Of a DNA stretch of 64,000 bases, positions 38,966 to 48,370 are shown one piece after another. The stretch comes from Acidobacteriota bacterium (GTDB taxonomy: Bacteria > Acidobacteriota > Blastocatellia > Pyrinomonadales > Pyrinomonadaceae). Numbering within the stretch: position 1 is the stretch's first letter; every line of letters begins with the position of its first letter. The stretch lies in contig JAHBSI010000005.1 in assembly GCA_019639195.1 (NCBI GenBank), positions 217,603 through 281,602 of the forward strand, written 5' to 3'. The translations under genes were made by a program, and so were the position numbers. The notes under the pieces were generated by a model that was not told where the DNA came from, did not search any database, and saw nothing but the letters and a program-made list of their open reading frames with translations.

Positions 38966-39949
38966 CTACAAATAACAGACTTCCTTAACAGCATCGACGA
39001 TCTTATCGACGCTCGGGAGCGCAAGAGCTTCCAGGTTCTTAGCGTACGGCATCGGCGTCTCGGCAGTCGAGATACGCTTTACCGGTGCATCCAAATAGTC
39101 GAACGCATTTTCCATTATCTGGTGCGAGATCTCTGCTCCGACCGACGCAAAAGCGTGCGATTCTTCGACAACGACGAGTCGGTTCGTCTTCTTTACCGAA
39201 TTAACGATCGTGTCGATGTCGAGCGGTTTGATCGTTCGCGGATCGACCACCTCGACCGAAACATCGAACTCCTCCTGGATCTTTGCAGCGGCATCCAGTG
39301 CCATCGGAACTGTCATCGAACGCGCGACGATGGTGCAGTCCGTGCCTTCACGTTTTACGTCAGCGACGCCGAGCGGGATCGTGAAATCCTCGTCCTCGGG
39401 CACCTCGCTCTTCATTCCGTACATCCGCTCCTGTTCCATAAAAATGACAGGATTGTCGTCACGGATCGCAGATTTGAGCAAGCCTTTCGCGTCGGCCGCA
39501 TTTGACGGCATCACGACCTTAAGGCCGGGGAAGTTCGCGTACATCGCTTCGAGCGCCTGTGAGTGCTGCGAAGAAACCTGATATGCCGAACCATTTGGGC
39601 CGCGGAATACGATGGGAATATTAAATTCGCCGCCGGACATATAGAGCATCTTGGCCGCGTGGTTAATGATCTGATCGGCCGCGAGGATCGAGAAGTTCCA
39701 TGTCATGAACTCGATCACAGGCCGCAAACCGGCCATTGCCGCTCCAACGCCAAGGCCGGCAAAGCCGAGCTCAGTGATCGGGGCGTCAACTACGCGTTTA
39801 TCACCAAACTCCTTCCAGAGGCCGCGGGTCACCTTGTAGGCACCATCGTATTCAGCGACCTCTTCGCCCATGATAAAGACATTCTCGTCTCTGATAAGTT
39901 CTTCGCGAAGTGCCTGATTAAGGGCGTCGCGGATAGTTAAAATCGCCAT
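38966..39949 (-). CDS. pdhB: Pyruvate dehydrogenase E1 beta subunit
   Basis: Transketolase-like pyrimidine-binding fold: VFIMGEEVAEYDGAYKVTRG (blocks VFIMGEEVA and AYKVTRGL), IELMTWNFS-type segment IEFMTWNFSILAADQ, and C-terminal VVVEESHAFASVGAEI. 327 residues. Forms E1 with the adjacent pdhA product. Confidence 0.95.
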   Translation of the reverse strand: MAILTIRDALNQALREELIRDENVFIMGEEVAEYDGAYKVTRGLWKEFGDKRVVDAPITELGFAGLGVGAAMAGLRPVIEFMTWNFSILAADQIINHAAKMLYMSGGEFNIPIVFRGPNGSAYQVSSQHSQALEAMYANFPGLKVVMPSNAADAKGLLKSAIRDDNPVIFMEQERMYGMKSEVPEDEDFTIPLGVADVKREGTDCTIVARSMTVPMALDAAAKIQEEFDVSVEVVDPRTIKPLDIDTIVNSVKKTNRLVVVEESHAFASVGAEISHQIMENAFDYLDAPVKRISTAETPMPYAKNLEALALPSVDKIVDAVKEVCYL

Positions 39950-39967
39950 AAGTATTATATGAACAGC

Positions 39968-41089
39968 TTAAGCCAATATGTGGGCAAGCAGTTCGTCCTC
40001 TGACGGCAGCGGACTTTCGTCAGCAAATTTAAGGGCCTTTTCTGTAGCCTCGGTCGCAAGCCGCTCGATCTCTTCGAAGTCGCTATCGGTCAGCACCTTC
40101 GCTTCCTTCAGGCTGTCTTTGAATAGGATGATCGGATCGCGTTCCTGATACTTTTGAATTTCTTCGCGGGTTCGGTAGTTGCCCGGATCTGACATCGAGT
40201 GGCCCATATAACGATAGGCTCTGACCTCGAGGAGCGTCGGCTTTCCTTCTTTTCGGGCACGCTCTACAGCACGACTAGTTGCGCCGCGAACGGCCATAAC
40301 ATCCATGCCATCCACGAATTCATTTGCCATCTCATAGGCTTCAGCCTTTTTTGCGATGCTTCGGGCACTCATCGCTCGTGTTTGCGAAGTGCCCATTCCG
40401 TATTTGTTGTTCTCGCAAATATAGATGCAGGGAAGGCCCCAGAGCTCGGCCATATTGAGCGACTCGTGAAAAATACCCTGATTCACGGCTGCCTCACCGA
40501 AGAAGCACAGAACGACCTGTCCGGTATTCTTGTACTTCGCAGCGTAGGCCATTCCGGTTCCGACGCCTATCTGCCCGCCGACAATGCCGTGTCCGCCAAA
40601 GAACTGATGTTCCTTTGAGAACATATGCATCGAGCCGCCTTTACCGCGAACACAACCGCCTTCCCGACCGTAAAGCTCAGCCATCACGCCTTCCGGCGAA
40701 ATGCCTTTGACCATCGCCTGAACGTGGTCACGATAGGAAGTGATCACCATATCATCCTTATCGATGGCGAGCATTGAACCGATCGCGATAGCCTCCTGGC
40801 CGATATAAAGGTGGCAGAAGCCCCCGATCTTACCCATTCGATAGACTTCGGCGCATTTTTCCTCAAAATGCCTACCCAGAACCATTTGGTAGAGCATTTC
40901 GCGGAGAGTTTCCTTATCGACGAGTTTGATCGCCTTTAGTTGAGCTGCTTTTCGGTCTTCGTATTCCCTAATAGCCTCTTCGACATCCAAAAAGGTATTG
41001 GAGTCGGGTTTAGCGGTCTTTTTCGTACCTTTGGCCGAAGTCAAATTGGCCCTCTTCTCAGGCTTTCGGCTTGTTGCTGCTTTTGGCAA
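39968..41089 (-). CDS. pdhA: Pyruvate dehydrogenase E1 alpha subunit
   Basis: Thiamine diphosphate enzyme that decarboxylates pyruvate. The TPP motif GDG...N is represented by FFGEAAVNQGIFHESLNMA, and the phosphorylation-loop region YRYMGHSMSDPGNYR is conserved. I start it at TTG 41089 because GGGAGGA lies eight bases upstream; an extension to 41179 has no ribosome site and unlikely N-terminal sequence. The Lys-rich N-terminal ~35 residues precede the catalytic fold. First gene of the pdhA-pdhB-orf-pdhC operon; diverges from dsbD. Confidence 0.93.
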   Translation of the reverse strand: MPKAATSRKPEKRANLTSAKGTKKTAKPDSNTFLDVEEAIREYEDRKAAQLKAIKLVDKETLREMLYQMVLGRHFEEKCAEVYRMGKIGGFCHLYIGQEAIAIGSMLAIDKDDMVITSYRDHVQAMVKGISPEGVMAELYGREGGCVRGKGGSMHMFSKEHQFFGGHGIVGGQIGVGTGMAYAAKYKNTGQVVLCFFGEAAVNQGIFHESLNMAELWGLPCIYICENNKYGMGTSQTRAMSARSIAKKAEAYEMANEFVDGMDVMAVRGATSRAVERARKEGKPTLLEVRAYRYMGHSMSDPGNYRTREEIQKYQERDPIILFKDSLKEAKVLTDSDFEEIERLATEATEKALKFADESPLPSEDELLAHILA

Positions 41090-41239
41090 GATATGATCCT
41101 CCCTCAGTCCTTGTAAATAGGCAAAAATAAATAAGATGCCCGAATCTTTCATTATAGAAGACCGCACCGAGAACTGCAAAAATAGAACGCAAAACTGAGC
41201 GGCTTCACTATAAACTTGGTATAGTTGATTTTTGGCTCT

Positions 41240-43132
41240 ATGGTGCCCAAGATCCTGCTTCCCATCTTGCTACTGGTTATTGCGACCGGCGCGATCGCGC
41301 AGGACCCCGTCAGATGGCGCCTTGAAGGGTCGACTGACAAGATTCAGCGAAGCGGAAACGCCCAAAAACTGGAGGTTGCACTAACGGCTTCGATCGACAA
41401 AGGCTGGCACTTATACGCGCTGGATCAGCCCGCCGGCGGTCCTGTCGCAACGACAATTAAGGCCGCGGAAAACTCGCCTTGGAAGCTGGATGGCGAGATC
41501 AAGAGTCCGAAACCTATCGTTCGCCCAGATCCGAACTTCAAAGTTGACGATAAACCCTTGGAAACTCGCTCGTTCACGAACGAGGTGGTCTTCAAGATCC
41601 CGATCGCCGCATCGCTTGACGCAAATGCTGAGCAGATCGCTCTGATCGTGCGATTTCAGGCCTGTAACGACACACTTTGCCTTCCGCCGCGGACAATGCG
41701 GATCACAACCGCCGGTGCAGAGCGTGTTACGGCAAAGACATCGGAAACGCCTGCCGTTGTGGCCGCGAATGCCGCGGAACCCGGGAAAGCGGCTCAAGCT
41801 CCGCTTCCGCAGGATATTTGGCCCTTTATTTGGCTCGCGATCACGCTGGGTGCCCTATCTTTGCTTACGCCGTGCGTGTTCCCGATGATCCCGATCACGG
41901 TCTCGTATTTTGCGAATCATTCGGGAGGCAGCCGTTCTCATTCCGTTAAGCTCGCACTTGTCTATTCGATCGGCATAATCGCGACATTTACGATCGCCGG
42001 AATGCTGCTCGCGATCTTCATCGGAGCGGCCGGGGTGAACCTTTTTGCTGCGAGTCCGTGGATAAATCTGCTGATAACAGCGATCTTTCTCTTTTTCGCG
42101 TTCAACCTTTTTGGGGCCTATGAGATCGCCATCCCGTCGAGCGTTTTAACTAAGCTCGACGCATTTAGCCGACGCAAGGAGGGGCAAGGCGGCGGCGTGA
42201 TCGGAGCCCTCCTGATGGGGCTGACCTTCACACTGACATCCCTTACCTGCACATCGCCATTTGTAGGCACGATCTTAGTCTCGGCTTCGCACGGGAATTG
42301 GCGAATGCCGTTGCTGGGAATGCTGGCGTTCTCCGTCGTTTTTGCGTTGCCGTTCTTCGTGCTTGCTCTCGCACCCCAACTCGTCAATCAGTTACCGCGT
42401 TCCGGCGGATGGATGAACTCGGTAAAGGTCGCGATGGGATTTCTTGAAGTCGCTGCAGCGATGAAATTCCTTTCAAATGCGGATCTTGTGTGGCATTGGG
42501 GCATATTCACGCGTCCGGTCGTGATCGCGATCTGGATTGCGATCTTTGTTGTCCTGGCCGTCTATCTGTTGGGCATATTCCAGCTGTCGCACGACCCTCG
42601 GCCGGAGAAGCTTGGAGCGACCCGACTGATCGCGTCGATCATCAGCCTTGCGATAGCCTTCTACCTTTTGACCGGGTTATTCGGTGCGAAATTGGGCGAG
42701 ATCGAATCGTTTCTACCGCCGGCAAAGGCAGGCGACGCACGGCTCTTTGCTCCCGACGATAAAGCGGAACCAAGTTGGGTCGAAAATAACCTCGAAGCCG
42801 CAATGGCGAAAGGCCGAGCCGAGAACAAGCCAATTTTTATTGATTTTACCGGCTACACCTGCACGAATTGCCGCTGGATGGAAGCAAATATGTTCCCGCG
42901 CGCTGATGTTAAAGCTGAGCTCTCCCGCTTTGTTCTTGCAAAACTTTACACGGACGGCTCAGGCGAATTGTACGAGCGGCAGCAGCGTTTTGAAGAGGAA
43001 AGATTCGGCACCGTCGCCTTGCCTTTTTACGCGATCATCGATGCCGATGGCAAGACAAAAGCAACGTTTCCGGGCCTTACTAGAAATCACGCAGAATTCA
43101 TTGACTTTTTACGCGAATCAAACAAAAATTAG
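41240..43132 (+). CDS. dsbD: Thiol:disulfide interchange protein DsbD
   Basis: Carries electrons from cytoplasmic thioredoxin to the periplasm. After a signal peptide comes an N-terminal immunoglobulin-like DsbD domain (with a reduced cysteine pattern CNDTLCLPP). Eight membrane segments follow, with redox cysteines in LTPCVFPMIPI and SLTCTSPFVGTILV, and then a thioredoxin domain with CTNC (FTGYTCTNCRWMEANMF). 631 residues from ATG 41240. Three bases separate it from the cysteine dioxygenase gene. Confidence 0.93.
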   Translation: MVPKILLPILLLVIATGAIAQDPVRWRLEGSTDKIQRSGNAQKLEVALTASIDKGWHLYALDQPAGGPVATTIKAAENSPWKLDGEIKSPKPIVRPDPNFKVDDKPLETRSFTNEVVFKIPIAASLDANAEQIALIVRFQACNDTLCLPPRTMRITTAGAERVTAKTSETPAVVAANAAEPGKAAQAPLPQDIWPFIWLAITLGALSLLTPCVFPMIPITVSYFANHSGGSRSHSVKLALVYSIGIIATFTIAGMLLAIFIGAAGVNLFAASPWINLLITAIFLFFAFNLFGAYEIAIPSSVLTKLDAFSRRKEGQGGGVIGALLMGLTFTLTSLTCTSPFVGTILVSASHGNWRMPLLGMLAFSVVFALPFFVLALAPQLVNQLPRSGGWMNSVKVAMGFLEVAAAMKFLSNADLVWHWGIFTRPVVIAIWIAIFVVLAVYLLGIFQLSHDPRPEKLGATRLIASIISLAIAFYLLTGLFGAKLGEIESFLPPAKAGDARLFAPDDKAEPSWVENNLEAAMAKGRAENKPIFIDFTGYTCTNCRWMEANMFPRADVKAELSRFVLAKLYTDGSGELYERQQRFEEERFGTVALPFYAIIDADGKTKATFPGLTRNHAEFIDFLRESNKN

Positions 43133-43135
43133 CCT

Positions 43136-43717
43136 ATGCAGCCCATTCCCATTTCGGCCTTGATCGAAGGCCTCAAAGCCATACCTGACGCGGATTTCGT
43201 GACTGACAACGTCTATGAATTTCTCGCTCGTAATCCCGTCTCTGTTGATTCGCTGGAGCGATACTTTTTCTGGAGTCAGGATTTCTACACTCGAAACCTG
43301 ATCTATAAGGACGAGCGGTTCGAAATGTTGGCCATTTGTTGGGAAAAAGGACAGATCTCGCCGGTCCATAACCACTGGGATCAAAAGTGTTGGATGATGG
43401 TGCCGGTCGGACGTTTGCGTGGGTTGAATTTCGCAGTCGAGGAGATCGACGAAGCTCAAAAGCGGTGCAGACTTCGAGAGACGGAAACGTTCGAATTGAA
43501 AGATTGTCTTGCCGCCAAGGTCGATCTTGAGGAACCGATCCACCAGGTGCTGAACCTCGCTGAATTTAACGAGCGAGCCGTGAGCATACACATCTACTCA
43601 AAGCCCTACGATCGCTGCCTGGCTTACTGCCGAGAGAGCGATACGTTTCGGGAAGTACTATTAAATTATTCAAGCATCGACGGCCAACTCTGCGAAGGCG
43701 TTTCAGCGGTTCGATAA
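43136..43717 (+). CDS. Cysteine dioxygenase type I
   Basis: Oxidises L-cysteine to cysteine sulfinate using Fe(II). The cupin metal site is visible: HNH in SPVHNHWDQKCWM and a third histidine in EPIHQVLN, followed by SIHIYSKPYDRCLAY. At 193 residues it matches the bacterial family. It is probably co-transcribed with dsbD and faces cysS; all three touch cysteine chemistry. Confidence 0.88.
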   Translation: MQPIPISALIEGLKAIPDADFVTDNVYEFLARNPVSVDSLERYFFWSQDFYTRNLIYKDERFEMLAICWEKGQISPVHNHWDQKCWMMVPVGRLRGLNFAVEEIDEAQKRCRLRETETFELKDCLAAKVDLEEPIHQVLNLAEFNERAVSIHIYSKPYDRCLAYCRESDTFREVLLNYSSIDGQLCEGVSAVR

Positions 43718-43718
43718 C

Positions 43719-45119
43719 TCATTTCCGCCGCCAACGCATTCCGTCCTTTGTGTCCTCGAGAATGATCCCTTTTGCGGCGAGCTCATCACGGATCTCATCC
43801 GATCGAGCAAAATCTCTGTGACGGCGCGCTTCCTGTCGTTCGGCGATCAGAGCCTCGATGTCCTCATCCAATAGTTCCTGATCCTCTTTTCCGAAGATGC
43901 CAAGTACCGCATCGAATTTAGCGACAGCGTCAAGCACCGCAATTTTTTCGTCAGCCGAAAGCCCGGCGGATGCGATCACAGTGTTGACCTCACGAACCAT
44001 ATCGTGAATTGCGGCCAATGCCGCCGCCGTGTTGAGGTCGTCATCCATTGCCGCCTCAAACTTCTGCAAGGCCGCTTCAACTGTATCCGTCACAGATGAA
44101 CTCTCGCCAGTATTGAGTGCGACTTCTTTTACAAGAGAGCGAAAATTTCGCAATCTTTCGATCGTGGACTCAGCGGCCTTCAATCCCTCGAATGTGAAAT
44201 TCAACTGCTTTCGATAGGGAACAGAGAGAAGCAGGTATCGGATCGCAAGCGGTGAATAGCCTTGTTCCCGAAGATCACGAAAGGTAAAGAAATTTCCTTT
44301 TGATTTCGACATCGTAACGTCGTCGATCTTTAGGAACTCGCTGTGGACCCAATACTTTGAAAAGAGTTTACCGCTTGCACCCTCGCTCTGAGCAATCTCA
44401 TTCTCGTGATGCGGAAATTGAAGATCCATTCCGCCGGCGTGCAGGTCGAAGGTCTCGCCGAGATATTTCATCGACATAGCTGAACACTCGATATGCCATC
44501 CCGGGCGGCCCCGTCCAAATGGCGCATCCCAGCCGGGCATGTCGTCCTCGCCCACTAGCTTCCAGAGGGCAAAATCGCGAGCGTCCTCTTTATCGTATTT
44601 GTCGGTATCAACACGGTCGCTCGCACCCGCGATGTTGCCTTCAAAGCTGATCTTCGAGAGCTTGCCGTATTCCGGAAAGGCGGCAATGCGGTAATAGATC
44701 GAGCCGTCGGATTCGTATGCGTGGCCATTTTCGATCAGCTTTGCGATGATCTCGATCATTTCCTTGATGTGTTCGGTCGCGCGGGGTGTTACCTCTGGGC
44801 GTTCGTTCCCAAGGGCATCGAAGTCTTCCCAGAAATAGGTGATATACGGAGCCGTAAACTCGTCGATCGAGATCCCTCGGGCCGCAGATTCGTTGATGAT
44901 GCGGTCATCGATATCCGTAAGATTGAAGACGTGAGTCAGTTCGTAGCCCTTGAACTTCAGATAGCGTCGGAGCACGTCGCCGAAGATGAAGGTGCGAAAA
45001 TTGCCGATGTGGGCAAAATTCCAGACCGTTGGCCCGCAAATATACATCCGCACACGGCCTTCCTCGATCGGTTCAAATTCCTCAAGTTGACGGGATAAGG
45101 TGTTAAATAGTCTAAGCAT
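43719..45119 (-). CDS. cysS: Cysteinyl-tRNA synthetase
   Basis: Class I synthetase. The HIGH-type motif is CGPTVWNFAHIGNFRTF, the KMSKS motif is VTMSKSKGNF, and the zinc ligands are in the usual places (CGPT, HIECSAM, HHENEIAQ). ATG 45119 follows GGCGGATC and overlaps the upstream TonB-like gene by eight bases; a GTG at 45140 is an alternative. Confidence 0.96.
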   Translation of the reverse strand: MLRLFNTLSRQLEEFEPIEEGRVRMYICGPTVWNFAHIGNFRTFIFGDVLRRYLKFKGYELTHVFNLTDIDDRIINESAARGISIDEFTAPYITYFWEDFDALGNERPEVTPRATEHIKEMIEIIAKLIENGHAYESDGSIYYRIAAFPEYGKLSKISFEGNIAGASDRVDTDKYDKEDARDFALWKLVGEDDMPGWDAPFGRGRPGWHIECSAMSMKYLGETFDLHAGGMDLQFPHHENEIAQSEGASGKLFSKYWVHSEFLKIDDVTMSKSKGNFFTFRDLREQGYSPLAIRYLLLSVPYRKQLNFTFEGLKAAESTIERLRNFRSLVKEVALNTGESSSVTDTVEAALQKFEAAMDDDLNTAAALAAIHDMVREVNTVIASAGLSADEKIAVLDAVAKFDAVLGIFGKEDQELLDEDIEALIAERQEARRHRDFARSDEIRDELAAKGIILEDTKDGMRWRRK

Positions 45120-45924
45120 CAATATAGATCCGCCGGGCACTTGCCGGGAATCTTATTAAGATAACACCTACGAAGTTCTTTGGCTTGCCGTCAATCACCA
45201 GCGGGCGAAATTTCAAGCTTTTCGCAGTCACGATAGCCGCCGATCGAAATAGCCGATCACCGCCCAGGTTTCCAGCGAACTTGACCGTGCCTTCATCGTC
45301 GATGGCGACAAAGACCTCGACTTCGACCGGTTGATTACAGGCACCAAGAGCGTTTGCAACGGCTGGACACTTACCAAAGACCTCATTCACGAGTTGCTTG
45401 CGGAGGTCTTCGCGGGAAAGCCGAACCGTATCGGAAACTGGAAACTCTTTGAATTGCAACTCGTCAGGACTGACTTCGTCGCGGGCGCCGTAGGGCTCGC
45501 TACATTCTAAAGGCCGGATAGTAAAGACAACGGTTGCATTCCTGCGAAAACCGCCATCGACAAAATTTACCCGTCCATTCGGCTCATTCCCGAAGCCAAC
45601 CTTGCCGGATACGTATTTAATGATCTCACTGACCTCGTTGAAGCTCGTTGTTTGGCCGCCGAAGACATAGACGGTTCCCGTAGCCTCAGCAGGCAGCGAG
45701 TAGATCTTTTCGCGATATTCACCGGCGACTGTATCAAGTCTTTGTTTGTCGGAGAACAGGATCTCATCGAACTTATAAGCCGCCGGTGCGAGGCACTTAT
45801 TCACCTGGACGGAATCGCTGCTGTAATCGCTGTCGTCGCTATCATCATCGTCGCCATCTTGGGCGTAGGCCAGCGATGCGGCAAGGCTCAGAAGCAGTGC
45901 GAGCAAAAGGAGTCTCCTTTTCAT
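45112..45924 (-). CDS. Periplasmic protein with an FVDGG domain and TonB-like C-terminus
   Basis: A signal peptide (LLLLALLLSLAASLAYAQ) is followed by an Asp/Ser-rich linker (DGDDDDSDDSDYSSD). A ~90-residue domain covers KFDEILFSDKQRLD to GRVNFVDGGFRRNATVVFTI and matches the C-terminal domain of the outer-membrane protein at 3030-5441. The last ~90 residues (VEVEVFVAIDDEGTVKFAG, KSLKFRPLVIDGKPKNFVGV) resemble a TonB C-terminal/energy-transducer fold. No transmembrane anchor beyond the signal peptide. Function unknown. Confidence 0.65.
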   Translation of the reverse strand: MKRRLLLLALLLSLAASLAYAQDGDDDDSDDSDYSSDSVQVNKCLAPAAYKFDEILFSDKQRLDTVAGEYREKIYSLPAEATGTVYVFGGQTTSFNEVSEIIKYVSGKVGFGNEPNGRVNFVDGGFRRNATVVFTIRPLECSEPYGARDEVSPDELQFKEFPVSDTVRLSREDLRKQLVNEVFGKCPAVANALGACNQPVEVEVFVAIDDEGTVKFAGNLGGDRLFRSAAIVTAKSLKFRPLVIDGKPKNFVGVILIRFPASARRIYIDA

Positions 45925-45962
45925 TATACGGTCACCTCATGTGTGCTCGTATAAAACACCGA

Positions 45963-46379
45963 TCAGACGATATCCGGTTCGACGAACCGCCGCCGTGCCT
46001 CATCCGAGAATAAAAATTCTCTCGTGTAGAACTTCAGCGGATGATACTTGTCGAAAACCTCCACCATCTCGTTCGCGATCTCCGTGAGCGATAGGTGACG
46101 CCTATCGCTCCAGAAAGAATGCACGGCGTGCATCCAAAAGATGGTAAGCGTTTCGTGATAAGGCATCTCTTTTGCGAGGTCGACGCCAAATCCGTGTTCG
46201 AGCAATCGTAAGATGCCGCGACGCATCATTTTTGTTGCAGCGTCGAGATCAAATTTTGAAACATAATAGAGCGCGACGATCAAATGCTCGCGATGCTTCC
46301 ACGCTTCGCGAGCTATGGTTGCCTTCTCAAAACTCTCAACGAGAGCGACGATGTCAGATTCGGAACCGTACGTTTTCAT
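45963..46379 (-). CDS. Conserved hypothetical protein
   Basis: A 138-residue, mainly helical protein with Trp/His-rich segments (KATIAREAWKHREHLIVALY, HETLTIFWMHAVHSFW) and C-terminal FLFSDEARRRFVEPDIV. No signal peptide, membrane segment or recognisable catalytic motif. It is a single gene in an otherwise non-operonic stretch. Not identified. Confidence 0.55.
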   Translation of the reverse strand: MKTYGSESDIVALVESFEKATIAREAWKHREHLIVALYYVSKFDLDAATKMMRRGILRLLEHGFGVDLAKEMPYHETLTIFWMHAVHSFWSDRRHLSLTEIANEMVEVFDKYHPLKFYTREFLFSDEARRRFVEPDIV

Positions 46380-46560
46380 TACCGAAAATGTGCCCCAATT
46401 CCATGGTGCAAAAATATTGATTTGTCATTACTCGCTTAAATGCGTCATGGGTCGAGTGGACAACGCGGGAAGGCAGCAAATGCAGACCGGAAGTTGTGGG
46501 TGGGGAATGTCAGCCTCAGCCGCGGGACAGCTAACTGCGCAAGCCAGTGGAATACCCTTG

Positions 46561-47121
46561 TCAGGCGACGGCCTGAAGCCGTTCGTCATCGCCGGATTCG
46601 TCGATGAAAAGATATTTCTTCCATTCCGGACGAGATTCGGCGTAGTGACAAAGCAGGACATGGTCGAGCCCGAGCCGAAGCAGTTTCTGGGAGGTAAGCA
46701 GTGGCATTCGGGCTTGCTCGGGCGTTCGATTGCCTTTTCGCTGATTGCACCTTACGCAAGCGGTAACAAGATTCTGCGGCGTGTGTTCTCCACCCTGAGC
46801 ACGCGGGAGGATGTGGTCAAGCGTCAGATCTTTCGCATGCCGGTGCTCGCCGCAATACTGGCAGCGATATCGATCGCGAATATAGATACGGGCGCGCTTC
46901 ATTGAATTCTCGTTGTTCTTCCGGCGCAGGTGAATATAGTGCCGAAGACGGATCACCGACGGGACAGGGAATGTCGTTGATGGCGAGTGAAGCACATTGT
47001 CACCGTCATTCTCTTCGACGAATACCGCTCCGCGGAACCAAAGGCAGACTGCACGCGCGACGCCGACCGTTCCCAGCGGTTCATACGAAAAGTTCAGTAG
47101 CAGTACTCGTCCAGTCAGCAA
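46561..47121 (-). CDS. HNH endonuclease family protein
   Basis: The N-terminal LLLNFSYEPLGTVGVARAV and the HNH core CQYCGEHRHAKDLTLDHILP, ending PRAQGGEHTPQNLVTACVRC and NQRKGNRTPEQA, match a widespread chromosomal HNH family. The zinc-binding cysteine pairs (CQYC, CVRC) and the DH of LTLDH are intact. A C-terminal extension of ~45 residues (LDHVLLCHYAESRPEWKKYL) is unusual for the family but not distinctive. Confidence 0.85.
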   Translation of the reverse strand: MLTGRVLLLNFSYEPLGTVGVARAVCLWFRGAVFVEENDGDNVLHSPSTTFPVPSVIRLRHYIHLRRKNNENSMKRARIYIRDRYRCQYCGEHRHAKDLTLDHILPRAQGGEHTPQNLVTACVRCNQRKGNRTPEQARMPLLTSQKLLRLGLDHVLLCHYAESRPEWKKYLFIDESGDDERLQAVA

Positions 47122-47443
47122 ATGTGTGCGGCCTCCTATAAAAATTGATAGCGAACTTGAATTGGTCGCGAACGCGATCTCCCTGAGAATAGGTCAAGCC
47201 TCGCTAGGTACAGATCGTCTAGAGTCCAAATTTACTCCTAAAACATAAAATAACGCAAGCACAATCTGTTGTCGTCTTAACAGGGACGTAAACAATATGT
47301 TGTTCTCGGGCCTCGGAGAAGGGACTGCGGGTTGCAATAAGCGGGCGGTTCCGACAGGTAAGAGAGAAGCCGAGGAGGCCACACCCAGAACGCAGCCGAC
47401 ATGCATATTATTAACCCAACCGGGTTCGCTCCCGGATCCGTTG
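47122..47443. other. Intergenic region with candidate structured RNA
   Basis: A 322-base gap without a credible gene. It contains nested complementary segments: CCTCGG (47311-47316) with CCGAGG (47370-47375), and inside them GGGACTGC (47321-47328) with GCGGTTCC (47345-47352). CCGGG-TTCGCT-CCCGG (47420-47435 area) is a further hairpin. Either strand could be the transcribed one. It does not match the conserved cores of tmRNA, RNase P, SRP RNA or the cobalamin and TPP riboswitches as far as I can see. Confidence 0.35.
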
Positions 47444-48361
47444 TCAGAAATGGCGAAAGCCTTCTGCGTGCAGGGGCCGTGGCCCATCGGATGTCAGCAA
47501 CTGTAATCCTTGCGACCGCTCGTTGATGGTTCCAATTTTGGTGGCACCTTTGATCTCAAGTAGCGGCGAGGTGAAAAGCAATTCAAAATCCTCGCCACCG
47601 CCAAGTGCCATTTCTAGCGTCGCTCCATTTGCGATCGGCAGCTTCGATTCGTCAACAATGGCTCCTACATCGCTCGCTCCGCAAACGTGGGTAAGGTCAG
47701 ATGAGAGACCGTCACTAAGATCGATCAAGGCAGATGCTAACTCATTTTGCAGCAATAGCTTGCCGAATGTTATCTGCGGCATGGGTTTAAGTTGTTTTGC
47801 TATGGCCATTTGCAGAGGATCCCCGCTGCCGCCACCGAGCTTCTCACCGTTTTCCAACAAGAGGAGTCCGAGAGCCGCTCCACCGAGTTTACCGGTCACG
47901 AAGATCGAGTCGCCAGGATTCGCTCCCGAACGGCGGATGGCCCTTCCGCGTGGGGCTTCGCCAACAACGATCGAGTCAATAGTCAGCTCGCTCGGAGCAC
48001 GCGAAATATCACCACCTATAAGCTCAACGTCGAATTCGCTGGCAAGGGTGTGCCAGCCTTCGTAAAATTCGTCGAGGAACGAAGTTTTCCACAGCTTTTC
48101 CGGAATGCCGATCGACAACATTGCATATTTCGGCGTTCCGCCCATTGCAGCGATGTCTGAGAGGGAAACTGCGAGCGCTTTATGGCCCAGCAGGGTCGGT
48201 GTCGTCCATGCGAGTCGAAAGTCAATATTCTCTATTAGGAGATCGACCGTAAATAGTTGATCTGATTGAGAATCAAGCGGAATCACGGCGCAATCATCAC
48301 CTATTACTTTAAGTTGATGTCGATCTTTAATGTTCTGGATGAATTCAAATTCGCTTCGCAT
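47444..48361 (-). CDS. thiL: Thiamine-monophosphate kinase
   Basis: Phosphorylates thiamine monophosphate to the diphosphate coenzyme. AIR-synthase-like fold with GDDCAVIPL, AVSLSDIAAMGGTPKY, GGDISRAPSELTI and ALIDLSDGLSSDL; 305 residues. No other thiamine gene is close. A good divergent promoter region separates it from the MerR gene. Confidence 0.92.
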   Translation of the reverse strand: MRSEFEFIQNIKDRHQLKVIGDDCAVIPLDSQSDQLFTVDLLIENIDFRLAWTTPTLLGHKALAVSLSDIAAMGGTPKYAMLSIGIPEKLWKTSFLDEFYEGWHTLASEFDVELIGGDISRAPSELTIDSIVVGEAPRGRAIRRSGANPGDSIFVTGKLGGAALGLLLLENGEKLGGGSGDPLQMAIAKQLKPMPQITFGKLLLQNELASALIDLSDGLSSDLTHVCGASDVGAIVDESKLPIANGATLEMALGGGEDFELLFTSPLLEIKGATKIGTINERSQGLQLLTSDGPRPLHAEGFRHF

Positions 48362-48370
48362 CGATAGCTA

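Noticed and set aside
37899..38975. A 358-codon plus-strand frame opposite pdhC and the GIY-YIG-like gene
   Set aside because: Ala/Ser-rich antisense of the lipoyl linker region; no ribosome site or homology.
47300..47480. 6S RNA, SRP RNA, tmRNA, RNase P RNA or a cobalamin/TPP riboswitch
   Set aside because: None of the conserved sequence cores of these RNAs was found on either strand, though some helices are reminiscent of 6S-like architecture.
47194..47487. A 97-codon minus-strand reading frame behind thiL
   Set aside because: It overlaps the thiL 3' end and the structured intergenic region, has no ribosome site and shows no recognisable domain.
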